Assembly (NCBI RefSeq): GCF_000383915.1
Contig: NZ_KB912942.1
Location: 8,202,470 to 8,266,469 of the forward strand
Origin: Amycolatopsis benzoatilytica AK 16/65
Lineage (GTDB): Bacteria > Actinomycetota > Actinomycetes > Mycobacteriales > Pseudonocardiaceae
DNA: 64,000 nucleotides
Direction of reading: 5' to 3'
The notes under the pieces are model-generated. The model worked only from the letters and a program-made list of their open reading frames with translations. It was not told the origin of the DNA and searched no databases. Numbering within the stretch: position 1 is the first letter of the stretch; each line of letters opens with the position of its first letter. A program made the translations under genes and the position numbers. This document shows, piece by piece, positions 8,897-17,549 of the stretch.

Positions 8897-10585
8897 ATGA
8901 GTCGGTTTGTGGACACTCTCGTCGGAACTGCGGCGGACCGGGGCCAGCGGCGCGGCATGGTGACCGGGGAGCCCAAGGAGCCGGTCCGCCGGACCTGGGC
9001 GCAGGTGCACGAGGAAGCGCGCCGGATCGCAGGCGGACTGGTGGCCGGCGGTCTCGCGCCGGGCAGCGCGGTGGGTGTTCTCGCCGCCGCGCCGGCGCTG
9101 ATCGCGCCGACCGTACAGGCGGTGTGGCTGGCCGGCGGCAGCGTCACCATGCTGCACCAGCCGACGCCGCGGACCGACCTCGCCGAATGGGCCGAGGACA
9201 CGGTGAAGGTGCTCGGCATGATCGGGGCCGAGCTCGTAGTGCTGGGCGAGCCGTTCGACCAGCTCGCCCCGGTGCTCGCCGAGAAGGGCATCCGCTACCG
9301 GCTGATCGCGGAGCTGGCCGCGGCCGAGCCGCTGGCCGAGATCGTGCCGACGGAGGAAGGCGACACCGCGCTGCTGCAGCTGACCAGCGGGTCGACCGCG
9401 GACCCGAAGGCGGTGCGGATCACCTACGGCAACCTCTACACCAACGTCAAGGCGATGGTCGACCGCGCCGAGTTCGACTTCGACACCGACGTGATGGTGT
9501 CCTGGCTGCCGACCTTCCACGACATGGGCATGGTCGGCTTCCTGACCGTGCCGATGACGTTCGGGGTCGAACTGGTCAAGATCACCCCGGTCGAATTTCT
9601 GACCGGCCCCTTGATCTGGCCGGAGCTGATCAGCAAGTACCACGGCACGACGACGGCCGCGCCGAACTTCGCGTACGCGATCGTCGGCAAGCGGATGGCG
9701 CGAGTCGAGGACGACAACGCCTATGACCTGTCGAAGCTGCGCATCGCGCTGAACGGCGCGGAGCCGATCGACGAGACGGCCGTGCAGACGTTCGTGGACG
9801 CCGGCAAGCGGTTCAAGATGCCGCCGGAGTGCGTGTTCCCGGCGTACGGCATGGCCGAGGCGACGTTGGCGGTGTCGTTCGCGCCGCTGTTCACCGGGCT
9901 GACCCTGGACTTCGTCGAGGCATACGCGCTGGAAGCGGACAACCGGGCCGTTCCGGTGCCGGAAGGAGATCCGCGCCGCGGCACCGACGAGGTTCGCTCG
10001 TTCGCGCTGCTCGGGCGGCCGCTGGACGGGCTGGAAGCCGACATCGTGGACGATTCCGGGACGGTGCTGGGCGATCGGCAGGTCGGCGAGATCCGGCTGC
10101 GCGGCGAGGCGGTCACGCCGGGGTACCTGACCGTCGACGGTCCGCTGGCCACCCAGGGACCGGACGGCTGGATGAAGACCGGGGACCTCGGGTACCTGGT
10201 CGACGGCCAGATCGTGATCTGCGGACGGCGCAAGGACGTCATCATCATGGGCGGCCGGAACCTGTACCCGACCGACATCGAACGAGCAGCGGGTTCGGTG
10301 AACGGGGTTCGGGCGGGGAACGCCGTGGCGGTCCGCTTGGACGCGGGATCGCGCCGGGAACGCTTCGCGGTGGTGGTGGAGTCCAAGCTGGCTGGCGACG
10401 CGGCGGAGGAAGCACGGCTGAGCAAGGAGATCGCGGCGCGGGTCCGGGACGCGGTGGACATGCGCCCGTTCGCGGTCGTGGTGCTGCCGGCCGGGTCGCT
10501 GCCGAAGACGCCGTCGGGGAAGGTGAAGCGGGCGGCTACCGCGGTGCAGTACGCGGAGAAGATCGCTCGGAACGCCGAATCGTAA
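8897..10585 (+). CDS. Fatty-acyl-AMP ligase / acyl-CoA synthetase (Pks16/FadD-like)
   Basis: A 562-residue ANL-superfamily adenylating enzyme. The ATG at 8897 is chosen because the longer frame upstream has non-coding composition. It carries the P-loop LLQLTSGSTADPKAV (from about residue 158), the A4/A5-type SWLPTFHDMGMVGF and PAYGMAEATLAV, the hinge motif RRKDVIIMGGRNLYP (about 440) and the C-terminal catalytic Lys in LPKTPSGKVKR (about 533-543). The HDMGM and YGMAE motifs fit the FAAL-like branch that activates long-chain acids as acyl-adenylates. Its place between ispE and pth matches Rv1013 (pks16) of M. tuberculosis. No PKS or NRPS gene is nearby, so the acceptor is unknown. Confidence 0.87.
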   Translation: MSRFVDTLVGTAADRGQRRGMVTGEPKEPVRRTWAQVHEEARRIAGGLVAGGLAPGSAVGVLAAAPALIAPTVQAVWLAGGSVTMLHQPTPRTDLAEWAEDTVKVLGMIGAELVVLGEPFDQLAPVLAEKGIRYRLIAELAAAEPLAEIVPTEEGDTALLQLTSGSTADPKAVRITYGNLYTNVKAMVDRAEFDFDTDVMVSWLPTFHDMGMVGFLTVPMTFGVELVKITPVEFLTGPLIWPELISKYHGTTTAAPNFAYAIVGKRMARVEDDNAYDLSKLRIALNGAEPIDETAVQTFVDAGKRFKMPPECVFPAYGMAEATLAVSFAPLFTGLTLDFVEAYALEADNRAVPVPEGDPRRGTDEVRSFALLGRPLDGLEADIVDDSGTVLGDRQVGEIRLRGEAVTPGYLTVDGPLATQGPDGWMKTGDLGYLVDGQIVICGRRKDVIIMGGRNLYPTDIERAAGSVNGVRAGNAVAVRLDAGSRRERFAVVVESKLAGDAAEEARLSKEIAARVRDAVDMRPFAVVVLPAGSLPKTPSGKVKRAATAVQYAEKIARNAES

Positions 10586-10637
10586 GGCTGCGCTTCCGGC
10601 CCGACTGCCGCGGTGGTGTCCGGCCTCCAGCGGCTGA

Positions 10638-10691
10638 GTCCGTGAAGGGCCCCTTGAGGGAATCTAAGTCCCTCAAGGGGCCTTCACGGAC
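10638..10691. repeat. Dispersed palindromic repeat, copy 1 (likely bidirectional terminator)
   Basis: A 54-bp inverted repeat beginning GTCCGTGAAGGGCCCCTTGA, nearly perfect over 24-bp arms, with loop ATCTAAG. It lies tail-to-tail between the acyl-AMP ligase and DivIVA-domain genes. It is the best-paired of five copies (17217, 23089, 24039, 62199). Confidence 0.85.
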
Positions 10692-10731
10692 TGGCCAGGG
10701 GCCTACCGGCGAACTGTCGCCAGCGGTCGAA

Positions 10732-11106
10732 TCAGAGCTCGGACAACCGCTCCGCGGGCGCGTCCGCCGCCGCTGGCCGGGCGGCTCGCTCCAGCATCGC
10801 CTGGCCCGGTCCCCGGCTGCCGGGGATCATCGGCGCGCGCCGGCCGGACAGGTCCGCCAGCTGAGCCTCCACTTCGTCCAGGAACTGGTCGACCTCGCGT
10901 TCGTCGTAGCCGCGCTTGCCGATCAGCGGCTTGGAGAACAGCACGTGGTGGACCTCGGCGGCGGTGAGGTCGTCCTCGTCGGCGATCGTCTTCGCGATAC
11001 GCCGGACGAAGTCGTCGACCTCGTGCTTGGCGTAGCCGCGGCGGCCGATCGGGGCGTTACCGAAGGCGACCTCGGCGAGGTCCTCGGCGGTGAACGACAT
11101 GGACAT
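10732..11106 (-). CDS. Small DivIVA-domain protein
   Basis: A 124-residue protein from ATG 11106 (ATG 11100 is also possible). It contains two copies of the DivIVA N-terminal motif: [20 protein letters not shown] and [21 protein letters not shown]. In both, the GY...EVD.F core is the membrane-curvature and oligomerisation element of DivIVA/Wag31. It lacks the long coiled coil of true DivIVA, so it is more likely an accessory polar or septal protein. The C-terminal 35 residues are Pro/Ala-rich and probably disordered. It is monocistronic, in the same orientation as pth but 175 bp away. Confidence 0.8.
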   Translation of the reverse strand: MSMSFTAEDLAEVAFGNAPIGRRGYAKHEVDDFVRRIAKTIADEDDLTAAEVHHVLFSKPLIGKRGYDEREVDQFLDEVEAQLADLSGRRAPMIPGSRGPGQAMLERAARPAAADAPAERLSEL

Positions 11107-11281
11107 TCTCCGATTCAGGGTCGGGGGGTGCTGCGAACTCCTGAATCCGTCCTAACCGGTGCCGAGTACTCCGGGAAGACCACGGCCGCGTGGACGACTC
11201 GATCAGGGAAGAGAATGCCGCCCATCGAGTGAGAAAAGCATCACGCAGAGCACTTGGCGCTCACTCACTAGAACAACAACG

Positions 11282-11875
11282 TCAGCCGGCGTGGAATTCG
11301 TTCTGCGCGGCGGCCAGGCCCTTCGACACCAGCGCCTCGACGGCGTCCGCGCACCGGTCGATCTCGAACGGGAGCTCCTTGCGCTCGACCGTCGAAAAGT
11401 CCTTCAACACGAAATCCGCCGGATCCTGCCTGCCGGGCGGGCGGCCGATGCCGAAACGCACGCGGTAGTAGTCGCGCGTGCCCAGTGACTTGGTGATGGA
11501 CCGGAGTCCGTTGTGTCCGTTGTCGCCGCCGCCGAGCTTCATCTTCACCGCGCCGAAATCGACGTCCAGCTCGTCGTGCACCACCACGACACCGGACGGC
11601 GGCACCTTGAAGAACCGGGCCGCGCCGACCACCGGGCCGCCCGAGGTGTTCATGAACGAGCGCGGCTTCACCAGCACCACCCGGGTACCGGACAGCCTGC
11701 CCTCAAGCACCTCGGCGCCGCTCTTGTGCGCCTTGAACTTGCCGCCGATCCGGGCGGCGAGTTCGTCGAGCACCATGAACCCGACGTTGTGCCGGTTGCC
11801 GGCGTACTGGGGCCCGGGATTGCCGAGGCCGGCGAGCAGAATCAGCTCGCCGGCCCCGGGCAGGTCTTCACTCAC
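11282..11875 (-). CDS. pth: Peptidyl-tRNA hydrolase
   Basis: A 197-residue protein, normal for the bacterial Pth family. It releases peptides from prematurely dissociated peptidyl-t[27 protein letters not shown] holds the invariant Asn and the catalytic His of [20 protein letters not shown] and the substrate-binding HDELDVDFG are also present, as is [13 protein letters not shown]. It lies 10 nt downstream of rplY on the same strand, the same rplY-pth pair as in mycobacteria, so the two are an operon. Confidence 0.97.
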   Translation of the reverse strand: MSEDLPGAGELILLAGLGNPGPQYAGNRHNVGFMVLDELAARIGGKFKAHKSGAEVLEGRLSGTRVVLVKPRSFMNTSGGPVVGAARFFKVPPSGVVVVHDELDVDFGAVKMKLGGGDNGHNGLRSITKSLGTRDYYRVRFGIGRPPGRQDPADFVLKDFSTVERKELPFEIDRCADAVEALVSKGLAAAQNEFHAG

Positions 11876-11885
11876 GAAGGTAAGT

Positions 11886-12488
11886 TTATTCGGCCGCTTC
11901 GGCGGCGGCGGTCTCGCCTTCGCCTGCCTCGTCGGCGGCTTCGCCGCGCGGGGCCTCGTTGACGGCCACGACGAGCGCTTCGGCGTCGGTCACCAGGACC
12001 GCGCCCTCGGGCAGGGCGACCTGGCCCGCGGTGATCTGGGTGCCGGCCTCGATGCCCTCGACGGAGACCTCGACCTGCTCCGGGATGTGCAGCGCCTCGA
12101 CCTCGACCTGGATGGCGTCGAGGTCCTGGGCGACCAGGGTGCCCGGGGTGGCGGTGCCGGTGACGACGACCGGGACGTCGACGGTGACCTTCTCGCCGCG
12201 CTTGACGACCAGCAGGTCGACGTGCTCGATGTAGTTCTTCAGCGGGTGGACCACGATGGTCTTGGTCAGCGCCAGCTCGGTGGAGCCCTGCAGGTCGAGC
12301 GTCAGGACGGCGTTGGTGCCGTTCTCACGCACGACGCGGGCGAACTCCAGCGCCGGCAGCGCGAAGTGCCGCGGGTCCGAGCCGTGGCCGTAAAGCACCG
12401 CGGGGATTTTGCCTGCGCGACGGGTGCGACGGGCGGCACCCTTTCCGAACTCGGTGCGCGGTTCGACGGAAAGACGTACCTCGGACAC
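11886..12488 (-). CDS. rplY: 50S ribosomal protein L25 (general stress protein Ctc type)
   Basis: A 200-residue two-domain L25. The GTG start at 12488 is chosen over an upstream in-frame start at 12506 because GGAG lies 9 nt before it and the protein then begins [17 protein letters not shown]. The N-terminal L25 domain binds 5S rRNA ([24 protein letters not shown]); the second beta-rich TL5/Ctc domain follows. The last 25 residues are an acidic Glu/Ala-rich tail common in actinobacterial L25. It is the first gene of the rplY-pth operon. Confidence 0.96.
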   Translation of the reverse strand: MSEVRLSVEPRTEFGKGAARRTRRAGKIPAVLYGHGSDPRHFALPALEFARVVRENGTNAVLTLDLQGSTELALTKTIVVHPLKNYIEHVDLLVVKRGEKVTVDVPVVVTGTATPGTLVAQDLDAIQVEVEALHIPEQVEVSVEGIEAGTQITAGQVALPEGAVLVTDAEALVVAVNEAPRGEAADEAGEGETAAAEAAE

Positions 12489-12814
12489 GGTGTAGCACTC
12501 CTTCAATCACACGACGTGCGGCAGGGGCGGCGGGGATCGTCGATCTCTGCACGGGGGCGGTTGTGCACGGCGGCGAGATTGCGGGCGTGATCAGAACACG
12601 GGGCTTCTCGAGCCGCCGCGTCGATCACGCCGGAGCACCCAAAGGCGCACCCGCCTCGCCGAGACAACCCAGGAAGTGTAAACCAGCCGGTCCGCCCGGG
12701 TGCGCACGGGGCAGTGCGACCTCCCCCGGCCGGGTGGGTGACGACACAATTCCCGTGCCGCCCATCGATCTTTCGGGGGTGGCATGATTCCCGCGGACAA
12801 GAGGGGCGACCGAC
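12489..12814. other. Divergent intergenic region rplY / lipoprotein
   Basis: This 326-bp region must contain the promoters of the divergent rplY and lipoprotein genes. I recognised no gene and no clear -35/-10 pair. CCACCC...GGGTGG-like GC hairpins are present but unremarkable. Confidence 0.4.
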
Positions 12815-13933
12815 ATGCGGGCTCGATGGACAGCGGCAGCACTGGTACTGCTTGGCGGGCTTCTCACGGGCTGCCAGGTCGCGGTGACGGGCACGGCGGG
12901 CCTTTCCGACGCCGACCGGCAGCTGGCCGCCCAGCGCGCGCTGCAGCAGAAGGCGGTGGACGCGGCCCTCGCGGAGCTGGAGCAAGCGGCGGCGCTGCAG
13001 TACGACGCGACCGTGAAAGACGCGTCCGGGAACCCGGCGACGGCGACCTTCCGGATCACTCGCGACGGCGACGGTTTCGGCTCGTTGCCGCTGGACAGCC
13101 GCCAGGTGCGGATCACCGAGCCTGGCGGCCAGCTCTACCTCGCGGCCGACGCGGACTACTGGAAGTCGCACGGCCTGGAAGAGAACAGCGCCCAGTACGG
13201 CGGCGGTTTCGTGCACACCGTCGGCACTGAGCTGCCGGTCGACCCGGCCCAGCGGATGACCCCGGGCAAGGTCGCCGCCGAGCTGCGCAAGTCGCTCGCC
13301 GGACTGGGCGGCGCCGGATTGCCGCGGAAGCAGAAGCTGCCCGACGGCACCGAGGTCTACGACCTGGCCGGTTCGCTGCAGGTGACCACCGCCAAGCCGT
13401 ATCGGGTCGCCGGGTTCGCGCCGGCACTGCTCGACCCCCGGGGCGGGCCAAAACTGGGCGCCGCGTTGCGCGTGCGTCCGCTGACCCCCGCGGAGATCAA
13501 GCAGTTCCACACGGATTTCGACGCCGCGGTGGACGCGGTCGGCCAGCCTTTCGACGGGCTCGCCCAGGCGAGCGTCACGATCCAGGGCAACAAGCTCGAC
13601 TGCAAGGACTACGTCGGCTCCTGCACGACGACGGTGGACGTTTCGAACAGTGTCGTCGGCAACCAGCCGGGCACCAATCCCAAGGTCCACCTCAAGCTGA
13701 CCGTGGAGGCCAGTGCCGACGCGCTCGGCACGCAGACCTGCACCGCGGAGGCCGACGCGGCCGCGGACTCGACCACCACGATGTCCTGCGACGTGAAGTT
13801 CTCGCTGCCCAACCGCACCGCGAGCTACCAGGTGCTGGCCAAGCCGTCGGCGGTCGCCGAGGTGCGATCACCGGTCGACGCGGGCGCGGTGAAGGCCAAG
13901 CTGGCCACGGCGTTCGCCGCGCTCGGCGGCTGA
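12815..13933 (+). CDS. Secreted lipoprotein of unknown function
   Basis: A 372-residue protein starting at ATG 12815. The signal peptide ends in a lipobox (LLTGC, lipidated Cys at residue 19), so it is anchored on the outer face of the membrane. The mature part starts with an Ala/Gln/Glu-rich helix (residues 27-60) and continues with beta-rich sequence. A pair of Cys (CKDYVGSC) and a second pair (TCTAEAD...SCDVKF) could form disulfides. I do not recognise a family; the layout recalls actinobacterial lipoproteins with LolA/LppX-like folds, but that is a guess. It is monocistronic. Confidence 0.7.
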   Translation: MRARWTAAALVLLGGLLTGCQVAVTGTAGLSDADRQLAAQRALQQKAVDAALAELEQAAALQYDATVKDASGNPATATFRITRDGDGFGSLPLDSRQVRITEPGGQLYLAADADYWKSHGLEENSAQYGGGFVHTVGTELPVDPAQRMTPGKVAAELRKSLAGLGGAGLPRKQKLPDGTEVYDLAGSLQVTTAKPYRVAGFAPALLDPRGGPKLGAALRVRPLTPAEIKQFHTDFDAAVDAVGQPFDGLAQASVTIQGNKLDCKDYVGSCTTTVDVSNSVVGNQPGTNPKVHLKLTVEASADALGTQTCTAEADAAADSTTTMSCDVKFSLPNRTASYQVLAKPSAVAEVRSPVDAGAVKAKLATAFAALGG

Positions 13934-14035
13934 CCTGCACGCTCACCTCCAGGTGCGTTGCTTCCGTTGAAGTAGCCGAAGATCCGTCCCTACCATCGGC
14001 GGCATCGAAACGGTTTCTTCTTCCAAGGAGCGGCA

Positions 14036-14680
14036 ATGAGCAAGCTGGTGGTGTTCGGCGCAACGGGGTTCGCCGGCGGTCGGATCACCGACGAGGCGCT
14101 GCGGCGCAGGCACTCCGTCGCCGGGGTCGCGCGCAAGGCCGAGGGCCTGCCCGAGGGTGTCGAGGCGCGGTCCGGGTCGATGCACGACGCGGAGTTCGTC
14201 GCGTCGGCGACCAAGGACGCGGACGTCATCGTGATCGCCACCCCGGGTCGCGCGGACGACGAGGGCCGGCGTCTGGTCGACGCTCTGCCGACGCTGGTCG
14301 AGGCGGCCCGCGCGGCCGGTGCGCGGCTGGCGTTCGTCGGGGGCGCGGGCTCGCTGCGGGTGAGCGAGGACGGGCCGCGGCTGATCGACACGCCGGAGTT
14401 CCCGGACGAGTACAAGGGCGAGGCCGGCAGCCACGTCCTGGTGCTGGAAGCACTGCGCGAACTGCCCGCCGACGTCGACTGGTTCTACGTCAGCCCGGCC
14501 GCCGAGTTCGGCTCCTGGATCCCGGGGGAGCGCACCGGCACGTTCCGCCTCGGCGGAGACGTGCTGGTCAGCGACGCCGACGGTCGCTCGCACATCAGCG
14601 GTGCGGACCTGGCGATCGCGTTCCTGGACGAGATCGAGGAGCCGAAGCACTCCCGCGCCCGGTTCACGCTGGCGTACTGA
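14036..14680 (+). CDS. NAD(P)-binding Rossmann protein (YwnB/NmrA-like)
   Basis: A 214-residue protein with a good ribosome site (AAGGAG 6 nt before ATG 14036). The N-terminal VVFGATGFAGGRITDEAL is the dinucleotide-binding GxTGxxG motif of atypical short-chain dehydrogenases. There is no YxxxK, and the C-terminal region (DWFYVSPAAEFG, ISGADLAIAFLDEIE) matches the YwnB / 'NAD(P)H-binding' family of reductases and sensors. Substrate unknown. It is convergent with the lipase gene, with 6 bp between the stop codons. Confidence 0.82.
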   Translation: MSKLVVFGATGFAGGRITDEALRRRHSVAGVARKAEGLPEGVEARSGSMHDAEFVASATKDADVIVIATPGRADDEGRRLVDALPTLVEAARAAGARLAFVGGAGSLRVSEDGPRLIDTPEFPDEYKGEAGSHVLVLEALRELPADVDWFYVSPAAEFGSWIPGERTGTFRLGGDVLVSDADGRSHISGADLAIAFLDEIEEPKHSRARFTLAY

Positions 14681-14686
14681 ACCGGC

Positions 14687-15538
14687 TCAGCCGGGGGAGC
14701 CGGCGCCGCAGGGGAACTTCGCGGCGTGGGCCGGGTCGAGCGCGTTGGTGACGAGGTGCCAGACGTTGAGGTCGTACGCCTCGCCAATGTGGCCGACGGG
14801 ATCGAACGGACAGGTGTCCTGGACGTACTCGTTGGTGACGCCCGGTTCCCGCACGAAGGCCGTTTCGGTGGGCGTCACCAGCTCATCGAACTGCGAAGTG
14901 ATCACCGTGTAGTGCACACCGGGTTGTGCGACGGGGCCGTTCGTGAGCGTCTGGACCGCGCTGCCGTCGGTGATCAGGTTGTCGCAAGCTGGGCAGCCGA
15001 ACGCGGTGAGCGCTTTGCCGACCGCATCGCGTTCGGCCCCGCCCAGCAGGTACGCGAGCTTCGTCAACCCGGCGAAGGTAGTGCCGTGGGTGGGCGGCGC
15101 GATGGCCACCACGGAACCGATCCGGTCAGCGATGCCTTGCGTCTTCGTGACGTACAGGGATTGGAAGCCGCCTTCGGAGTGGCCGACCAGATCGACTTGC
15201 GCGGCACCGGTTTCGTCCAGCACTTCGGTCACGAACTGCTTGATTTCTGTTGCGGAGTCGGCAATCGGACGCAGTCCGCCGACGACCGGGAATTGCGGGT
15301 ACGCGCCGTAGGTGCGGCTGAACGTGCAGTATCCCTGTGCTGCCACGTGATCTTGCAGGAAGTTCAAGTCCTCGTAGGAGGTCGCGCCCAGCCCGTGCAG
15401 GAACACCACTGGCCGCGGATGTGCCGTGCTCGGCCGGCACGACGAGTCGTTGACGCCGCCGCTGGGCGCGGCTGAAGCGGGGGCGGCGAGCGCGGCGGTG
15501 AGCAATGCCGCGGCGGCCAGAGCGATGCGCAACCTCAT
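14687..15538 (-). CDS. Secreted lipase/esterase, alpha/beta hydrolase
   Basis: A 283-residue protein with an N-terminal signal peptide (cleavage likely after ASAAPS, about residue 26). The oxyanion motif VVFLHGLGA is followed by the nucleophile in GHSEGG (Ser121). Asp in EFDELVTP and His in DPVGHIGEAYD complete a plausible triad. Two Cys pairs are present. This matches the extracellular lipase class 2 / EstA family of actinobacteria, which hydrolyse acylglycerols and esters outside the cell. It is divergent from a TetR gene, with tandem operators between them, so repression by that TetR is likely. Confidence 0.85.
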   Translation of the reverse strand: MRLRIALAAAALLTAALAAPASAAPSGGVNDSSCRPSTAHPRPVVFLHGLGATSYEDLNFLQDHVAAQGYCTFSRTYGAYPQFPVVGGLRPIADSATEIKQFVTEVLDETGAAQVDLVGHSEGGFQSLYVTKTQGIADRIGSVVAIAPPTHGTTFAGLTKLAYLLGGAERDAVGKALTAFGCPACDNLITDGSAVQTLTNGPVAQPGVHYTVITSQFDELVTPTETAFVREPGVTNEYVQDTCPFDPVGHIGEAYDLNVWHLVTNALDPAHAAKFPCGAGSPG

Positions 15539-15560
15539 CGGCGGTCCTTCCCTCGGATCC

Positions 15561-15601
15561 TTGACACTCGATACCTACGGGTATTGGATACCTGAAAGTA
15601 T
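15561..15601. promoter_or_regulatory. Divergent lipase/tetR promoter with tandem palindromic operators
   Basis: Two 14-bp palindromes, ATACC-TACG-GGTAT (15571-15584) and ATAC-CTGAAA-GTAT (15588-15601), lie 17 bp apart centre to centre. A consensus -35 TTGACA at 15561-15566 on the + strand precedes them, and the first palindrome fills the spacer toward a -10 around 15584-15590. A TetR bound here would block both directions. Confidence 0.7.
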
Positions 15602-15631
15602 GGAGACCGTGTCAAGCCCGGAACGGGGGAG

Positions 15632-16312
15632 ATGCCGATGAACGGCCGGACGCGGCCGACCCGGGCGGAGACCCGGCAGCGGATTCTCGACGCGGCCTTC
15701 GAGGTGTTCGGCGAGCAGGGCATCGCCGCGAGCAAACTGACCGAGGTGGCGGCCGCGGCCGGGCTCACGAAAGGCGCGGTCTACTCGAGTTTCGCGTCGA
15801 AGGACGAGCTCGTGCTGGCGTTGATGGAGGAGCACGCCGCGCACCGGCTCGAAGCGAGCCTCGCCGGTTTCGCCGAGGCGGACGACGGCGGCGCGGGCTT
15901 GGCGAACGTCGCCGCCGTGCTGATGCACGAAATGCGCACCGACGCGGTGTGGCACCGGTTGCTGGCCGAGTTCTTCGCGATGGCGCACCGCGACGACCGG
16001 CGGCGCGACGCGTTGCGTCGGCGCCGCCGGGAAGTCCGCGGCACGATCGCGCGTGCGCTGAACCGGCTAGCCGAAGGCTTGGACCTAGAACTTCCGTTGC
16101 CTGCCGAGGAATTCGCCGTCGTGCTGCTCGCGCTGAGCAACGGGCTGGCGGTGGAGGCGGACATCGACGACGAGGCGGTGCCGGACGGTCTGCTGGGCCG
16201 GGTGCTGACCCTGATCGCCGGCGACGCCGTCGCCAAGGTGAAAGAGGTCAGCGGCCTCGCAGCTGCGCCACCACCGGAGCGAACGTCTCCATCAGCGGCT
16301 CGAAAACCGTGA
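15632..16312 (+). CDS. TetR family transcriptional regulator (lipase-linked)
   Basis: A 226-residue protein from ATG 15632 (GGGGGAG upstream; ATG 15638 is possible). The N-terminal helix-turn-helix is typical: RQRILDAAFEVFGEQGIAASKLTEVAAAAGLTKGAVYSSFASKDEL in separate blocks at about residues 12-58. The C-terminal ligand domain is unassigned. It is divergent from the secreted lipase and shares the tandem palindromes at 15571-15601, so it probably represses itself and the lipase, releasing when a lipid or ester ligand binds. Its last 65 nt overlap the end of the convergent LLM oxidoreductase gene. Confidence 0.88.
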   Translation: MPMNGRTRPTRAETRQRILDAAFEVFGEQGIAASKLTEVAAAAGLTKGAVYSSFASKDELVLALMEEHAAHRLEASLAGFAEADDGGAGLANVAAVLMHEMRTDAVWHRLLAEFFAMAHRDDRRRDALRRRRREVRGTIARALNRLAEGLDLELPLPAEEFAVVLLALSNGLAVEADIDDEAVPDGLLGRVLTLIAGDAVAKVKEVSGLAAAPPPERTSPSAARKP

Positions 16313-17120
16313 AGTAGGAGAAGCCGTACCGCTCGCGGCGGGCGACGAGCTGTTCGGCCATTTCGTCCAGGGTGCCGAAGAGAAGCTGGGGCGCTTCGAG
16401 CAGTTCTTCGATGCTCTCGGCGCTGCGTTCCTCGGTCTCGGCGTGCCATTCCGCGGCCGCCGCGCGCCGGTCCTCCGTGTCCACGACGCGCTGGATCAGC
16501 ATGTTGTACTGAATGTCGCGATCCCCAGCGAGAGAACGGAAATACCCGACTCGCTCCGCCAGCTTGTCCGCGTTGTCGAGGACGAACGTGCCTGGCGGAC
16601 GGCCGCGTTCCTGGCGCAGCCCGGAGAAACCGGCGATGTCCGCTTGCTCGGCGGCGAGCTTCAGCACGCCGTCGCTGTTTCCCGCGATCAGCAGCGTCGG
16701 CATCCCGCCTTCGTCTTCGAGCCGGGTGCGCAGTTCGGCGAGTCCTTCGGCGAGATAGGTGATCCGGTCGGCCGCCTTGCGCCATGGCAGGCCGGCGTCG
16801 TCGAACTCGTGCTTCATGTGGCCCGAACCGAGGCCGAGTTCCAACCGGCCGTCGGTGAGATTGTTGGTGGTGGCGACGTCCCGCGCGAAGAGCGCGAGGT
16901 TGTAGAACGGCACGTTCGACACCAGCGTGCCGACCTTCACTCGCTCGGTGACCGCGGCCGCGGCGGTGAGCGCGGGAAACGGCGACAGCCGGTTCTTCCC
17001 CAGATGGTCGGGCACGGTCAGGTGGTCATAGCCGAGTTCCTCGGCGCGGCGGCACTTGCGCACCCAGTCGGCGCCATCGGACGAGTGCCGCAGACTGACG
17101 CCGAATTCGAATTTCCCCAT
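16248..17120 (-). CDS. LLM class F420-dependent oxidoreductase
   Basis: A 290-residue luciferase-like monooxygenase-family protein from ATG 17120. The N-terminus KFEFGVSLRHSSDGADWVRK and the block ELGYDHLTVPDHLGK, then TLVSNVPFYNLALFARDVATTNNLTDGRLELGLGSG in pieces, are typical of the coenzyme F420-binding branch. Such enzymes carry out two-electron hydride transfers; the substrate is unknown. Its 3' end overlaps the TetR gene by 65 nt on the opposite strand, so convergent transcripts would be antisense to each other there. Confidence 0.88.
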   Translation of the reverse strand: MGKFEFGVSLRHSSDGADWVRKCRRAEELGYDHLTVPDHLGKNRLSPFPALTAAAAVTERVKVGTLVSNVPFYNLALFARDVATTNNLTDGRLELGLGSGHMKHEFDDAGLPWRKAADRITYLAEGLAELRTRLEDEGGMPTLLIAGNSDGVLKLAAEQADIAGFSGLRQERGRPPGTFVLDNADKLAERVGYFRSLAGDRDIQYNMLIQRVVDTEDRRAAAAEWHAETEERSAESIEELLEAPQLLFGTLDEMAEQLVARRERYGFSYFTVFEPLMETFAPVVAQLRGR

Positions 17121-17216
17121 GGCAGCAACGCTATCCGGCCAGATCCGGGCCGCACACCCGTTTTCGCCGCGGGCGGAACGCCGTTTTTGTCAGACCCTCG
17201 GGCTAGCGCGTTTCTA

Positions 17217-17271
17217 GTCCGTGAAGGGCCCCTTGAGGGACTTGGTTTCCCTCAGAGGGCCCTTCACAGAC
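17217..17271. repeat. Dispersed palindromic repeat, copy 2
   Basis: 55 bp starting GTCCGTGAAGGGCCCCTTGA; the 3' arm ends GGGCCCTTCACAGAC. Arms of 24 bp with three mismatches, loop CTTGGTT. It lies downstream of prs and upstream of the LLM gene. Confidence 0.85.
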
Positions 17272-17401
17272 CTCTGCCGGCGGGCGTGGCTGGCTCGGCT
17301 TGGCGAGTCCGAACGTGTCGCTGAGTGCGGGCGAGTTTCGCAGATCGCGGGCGAAGGGCGCGCGGTGTGCGGCGACGAGAGCCGTGCGGCCGACGGCCCG
17401 A

Positions 17402-17447
17402 AACGAAACCAGGCCCCGGCGATTTCCGCCATGGGCCTGGTTTCGTT
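17402..17447 (-). terminator. Intrinsic terminator downstream of prs
   Basis: A perfect 15-bp stem, AACGAAACCAGGCCC (17402-17416) with GGGCCTGGTTTCGTT (17433-17447), with a 16-nt loop. It lies about 100 bp after the prs stop and read on the minus strand the stem ends in a T-rich tract. It is the likely end of the glmU-prs transcript. Confidence 0.75.
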
Positions 17448-17549
17448 GACGGTGTCAGACTGATGCAGCGTGCATCACGCGCGGCCCAAGCCGAGTCCGC
17501 GTGCACTGCCGCGTCCGTCCAGCCGTGGCTCGTGCTGAGCCGGCCAGGA

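Noticed and set aside
5744..9643. A 1299-codon minus-strand open frame spanning ispE, the ABC-F gene and the acyl-AMP ligase
   Set aside because: Low-complexity His/Arg/Gln-rich translation crossing three clear plus-strand genes; it reflects third-position GC bias only.
8897..10585. Start of a polyketide or lipopeptide cluster at the acyl-AMP ligase
   Set aside because: It is a stand-alone gene at the conserved pks16 position with no PKS, NRPS or carrier-protein gene nearby.
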